From an uncultured Oscillospiraceae bacterium (GTDB lineage Bacteria > Bacillota > Clostridia > Oscillospirales > Oscillospiraceae): DNA of 64,000 nucleotides. The notes beneath the pieces were generated by a model. The model had not been told where the DNA came from and did no database searches. It worked only from the letters and a program-made list of their open reading frames with translations. Made by a program: the position numbers and the translations under genes. Shown in pieces: positions 62,878 through 64,000 of the stretch. Every line of letters begins with the position of its first letter. The first letter of the stretch is position 1. Where the stretch lies: the NCBI GenBank assembly GCA_947631395.1, contig CANRLF010000010.1, positions 1-64,000 of the forward strand, in the 5' to 3' direction.

Positions 62878-64000
62878 ATGAAAATAACAGGCATCATATG
62901 CGAATATAACCCCTTCCACCTGGGCCACGAATATCAGCTCTCCGCCGCCAGGGACGCCTCCGGCGCCGACGCCGTTGTGTGCGTCATGGGCGGCAACTTC
63001 GTCCAGCGTGGCGAGCCCGCTGTCATAAACAAACACGCCCGGGCCGAAATGGCCGTCCGGTGCGGCGCGGACCTGGTCATCGAGCTCCCCCTCCCCTGGG
63101 CCATCGCCTCGGCGGAGCGGTTTGGCCGCGGCGGCGTGGCGCTGCTCATGGCCATCGGCGCCGACGCCATCGCCTTCGGTGCCGAGGACCCGGACGTGGA
63201 GGCCCTTTCCCGGGTGGCGAAGGTCCTTTTGACGGGCGACGCCCTGGAGCTCACCTCAAAGCACCTGTCGGCCGGGCTGTCTTACGCCGCCGCCAGGGAG
63301 CGGGCGGTGAGGGAGCTTCTCGGCGACGACGCCGCGCTCCTGCGCCGTCCCAACAACATACTCGCCGTGGAGTACCTAAAGTCCGCCATACGCCTCGGCG
63401 CCCATATTGTCCCCGTTGCCGTCCCCCGCTTCGGCCCCGGCCACGACGGCGGCGAGGAGGATGGCTTCGCCTCCGCCTCCCGCGTCCGGGAGCTTCTGTA
63501 CGACGGCGGCGACGTGTCCCGATTTGTGCCGGCCCCGGCCCTTGAGGTACTGCTGGAGGAGCTGGACGCCGGCCGCGGCCCCGTCCGGCCCGACGCCTTG
63601 GAGCAGGCCCAGCTCTATAAGCTCCGCTCCATGAGCTGTGAGGAGCTTATGTCCCTCCCCGACTGCACCGAGGGGCTGGAGCGCCGCCTTATGCGGGCCA
63701 TAAGGTCCGAGGCCACACTTGATGGCGTCCTCGCGGCGGTAAAGACGAAGCGGTACGCCCTGTCCCGCCTTCGCCGCACACTGCTTGCCGCCCTTCTGGG
63801 CGTGGAGGCCCGCCACCAGCTTGGCGCTCCCCCCTATATCCGCGTGCTGGCCATCGGCAGGCACGGCCGGGAGGCGCTACGGCAGATAAAGGCCGACTCC
63901 CGCCTCCCCATCATAACAAAGCCCGCCTCCGCCCGGCTCCTCCCCCCCGACGCCCTTGAGATATTCTCCCTGGAGGCCGCGGCCGGCGACATCTACTCCC
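62878..64000 (+). CDS. tmcAL: tRNA(Met) cytidine acetate ligase TmcAL, 3' part beyond the window
   Basis: The first 374 codons of a gene that runs off the window. The product uses acetate and ATP to make N4-acetylcytidine at position 34 of elongator tRNA-Met (former YlbM). Signature segments are the nucleotidyltransferase GIICEYNPFHLGHEYQL (about 5-21) and VCVMGGNFVQRGEPAVINKHARAEMAV (about 34-60), ELPLPWAIASAERFGRGGV, and RRPNNILAVEYLKS (about 155-168). AGAAAGGA lies before the ATG, and a CCCTCC/GGAGGG hairpin at 62845-62861 is just upstream. Its proximity to ackA, which handles acetate, is notable but may be chance. Confidence 0.94.
   Translation, partial: MKITGIICEYNPFHLGHEYQLSAARDASGADAVVCVMGGNFVQRGEPAVINKHARAEMAVRCGADLVIELPLPWAIASAERFGRGGVALLMAIGADAIAFGAEDPDVEALSRVAKVLLTGDALELTSKHLSAGLSYAAARERAVRELLGDDAALLRRPNNILAVEYLKSAIRLGAHIVPVAVPRFGPGHDGGEEDGFASASRVRELLYDGGDVSRFVPAPALEVLLEELDAGRGPVRPDALEQAQLYKLRSMSCEELMSLPDCTEGLERRLMRAIRSEATLDGVLAAVKTKRYALSRLRRTLLAALLGVEARHQLGAPPYIRVLAIGRHGREALRQIKADSRLPIITKPASARLLPPDALEIFSLEAAAGDIYS

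Overview
The window looks like a chromosome segment from a GC-rich, anaerobic, spore-forming Firmicute of the Oscillospiraceae/Ruminococcaceae type. The evidence is SpoIIID, the ClpP-like TepA, the ylxM-ffh-rpsP-khpA-rimM-trmD block, YfmF/YfmH, strong AGGAGG-type ribosome binding sites and acetate kinase. The species cannot be named from the sequence alone. Most genes are housekeeping. Accessory DNA is concentrated in intergenic repeats, at 31.7-32.7 kb (an IS200-type relic and a palindrome array), at 35.1-38.3 kb (a BlaI/M56 pair and HicAB) and at 56.6-58.2 kb (two related secreted proteins).

Layout. 0-0.5 kb: three minus-strand tRNA genes (His, Arg, Gly) with a duplicated hairpin repeat. 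0.65-4.2 kb: minus-strand membrane proteins and a hydrolase. 4.3-8.4 kb: an ABC exporter whose permease carries a long coiled coil. 8.7-11.9 kb: MalY-like aminotransferase, a P-loop ATPase, SpoIIID and a small membrane protein. 12.1-15.4 kb: PcrA helicase and GalM. 15.9-21.6 kb: AhcY facing a kinase, purine nucleoside phosphorylase and MtaD, then an AGCS amino-acid symporter. 21.7-26.5 kb: prfA-tsaC-coaE-M18 peptidase-tepA on the minus strand. 26.6-31.7 kb: a two-component system followed by an ABC transporter. 33.8-42.5 kb: enolase, gpmI, tpiA, pgk and trmL, split by the accessory island. 42.7-46.9 kb: a coiled-coil protein, lgt and the M16 pair. 47-54.2 kb: a 2384-residue cyclic beta-1,2-glucan synthase-like protein. 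54.3-60.9 kb: ylxM, ffh, rpsP, khpA, the secreted pair, rimM, trmD and an M29 aminopeptidase. 61.5-64 kb: ackA and the 5' part of tmcAL.

How genes work together. The 15.9-20.3 kb locus could recycle S-adenosylhomocysteine through S-inosylhomocysteine: MtaD deaminates it, an AhcY with a Lys in the adenine-binding motif hydrolyses it, and PNP removes hypoxanthine. The 26.6-31.7 kb module has the architecture of peptide-antibiotic sensing and detoxification systems. pgk, tpiA, gpmI and eno are four steps of lower glycolysis, all on the minus strand.

Noncoding DNA. Three related composite repeats (about 8.4-8.7, 15.5-15.8 and 60.9-61.4 kb), a second inverted-repeat family (37.4 and 61.3 kb) and gene-end palindromes (8.7, 32.5-32.7 and 38.1-38.3 kb) fill nearly all gaps longer than 300 bases. 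The most unusual items are the possible SIH pathway with its active-site substitution, the five-palindrome array, the degenerate IS200 transposase, the M56 protein with a foreign-looking C-terminus, and the secreted paralog pair of contrasting base composition. Base-composition statements are by eye; no counts were made.
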